A stretch of DNA of 64,000 nucleotides. Origin: Candidatus Peribacteria bacterium (GTDB lineage Bacteria > Patescibacteriota > Gracilibacteria > Peribacterales > Peribacteraceae). The translations under genes were made by a program, and so were the position numbers. Under the pieces are notes generated by a model. The model saw nothing but the letters and a program-made list of their open reading frames with translations, had not been told where the DNA came from and ran no database searches. The stretch is taken from contig SICN01000001.1 of NCBI GenBank assembly GCA_009691405.1, positions 1-64,000 of the forward strand, given 5' to 3'. Shown here piece after piece: positions 63,880-64,000 of this stretch. Positions within the stretch are counted from its first letter, which is position 1. Every line of letters starts with the position of its first letter.

Positions 63880-64000
63880 TCGCAAGCCGAATCAGACGCT
63901 TCGGGTTCAAGGCATACATTTTGCCTTCGGAAACGAAGGCGCAGGACCTGAAAGATGTTGCAGGCATTATTCTTTCGGGTGGACCTCAGAGTGTCTATGA
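63807..64000 (+). CDS. guaA: GMP synthase, N-terminal part (truncated by window edge)
   Basis: MSSPSQPIAGSIVILDFGGQYAHLIASRIRRFGFKAYILPSETKAQDLKDVAGIILSGGPQSVY; absent from the ORF track because it is open at the edge. Confidence 0.93.
   Translation, partial: MSSPSQPIAGSIVILDFGGQYAHLIASRIRRFGFKAYILPSETKAQDLKDVAGIILSGGPQSVY

Overview
This 64 kb window is a gene-dense chromosomal segment. Its style suggests a Candidate Phyla Radiation / Patescibacteria genome (Peregrinibacteria-like); that is an inference from gene style and mini-repeats, not a computed placement. UGA acts as a stop codon (many CDS stops and the prfB frameshift site). Content from left to right: tRNA-Thr with mobile-gene debris; sufS/sufU; an archaeal-type mevalonate/isoprenoid cluster (mevalonate kinase, decarboxylase, HMG-CoA reductase, HMG-CoA synthase, thiolase, a DUF35-OB-fold/guanylate-kinase-like fusion, uppS, idi); a lone Hcp-like secreted protein; a very large surface-glycan region (RmlA/B, GMD/Fcl, WecB x2, Ugd, epimerases, about 20 glycosyltransferases, O-antigen ligase); pfkB-type kinase plus ahcY; tRNA-Ser; prfB; PilN/PilO-like pair; infC-rpmI-rplT; trmD; a tyrosine recombinase; gpmA; and truncated guaA at the right edge. 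The strongest unexplained signal is a family of degenerate arrays with a 7-bp period. The clearest consist of about 4 heptads, a spacer and about 4 inverted heptads. They recur at about seven loci with different heptad sequences, both between genes and read in-frame inside CDSs. They occur alongside other small palindromic repeats that also sit in-frame inside conserved genes (mevalonate kinase, trmD, glycosyltransferases, O-antigen ligase). Other notable items are the DUF35-kinase fusion in a mevalonate operon with no visible phosphomevalonate kinase, a self-contained promoter-to-terminator unit encoding a 38-aa membrane peptide, and the prfB +1 frameshift missed by the ORF track. All calls were made by eye; no searches were run.
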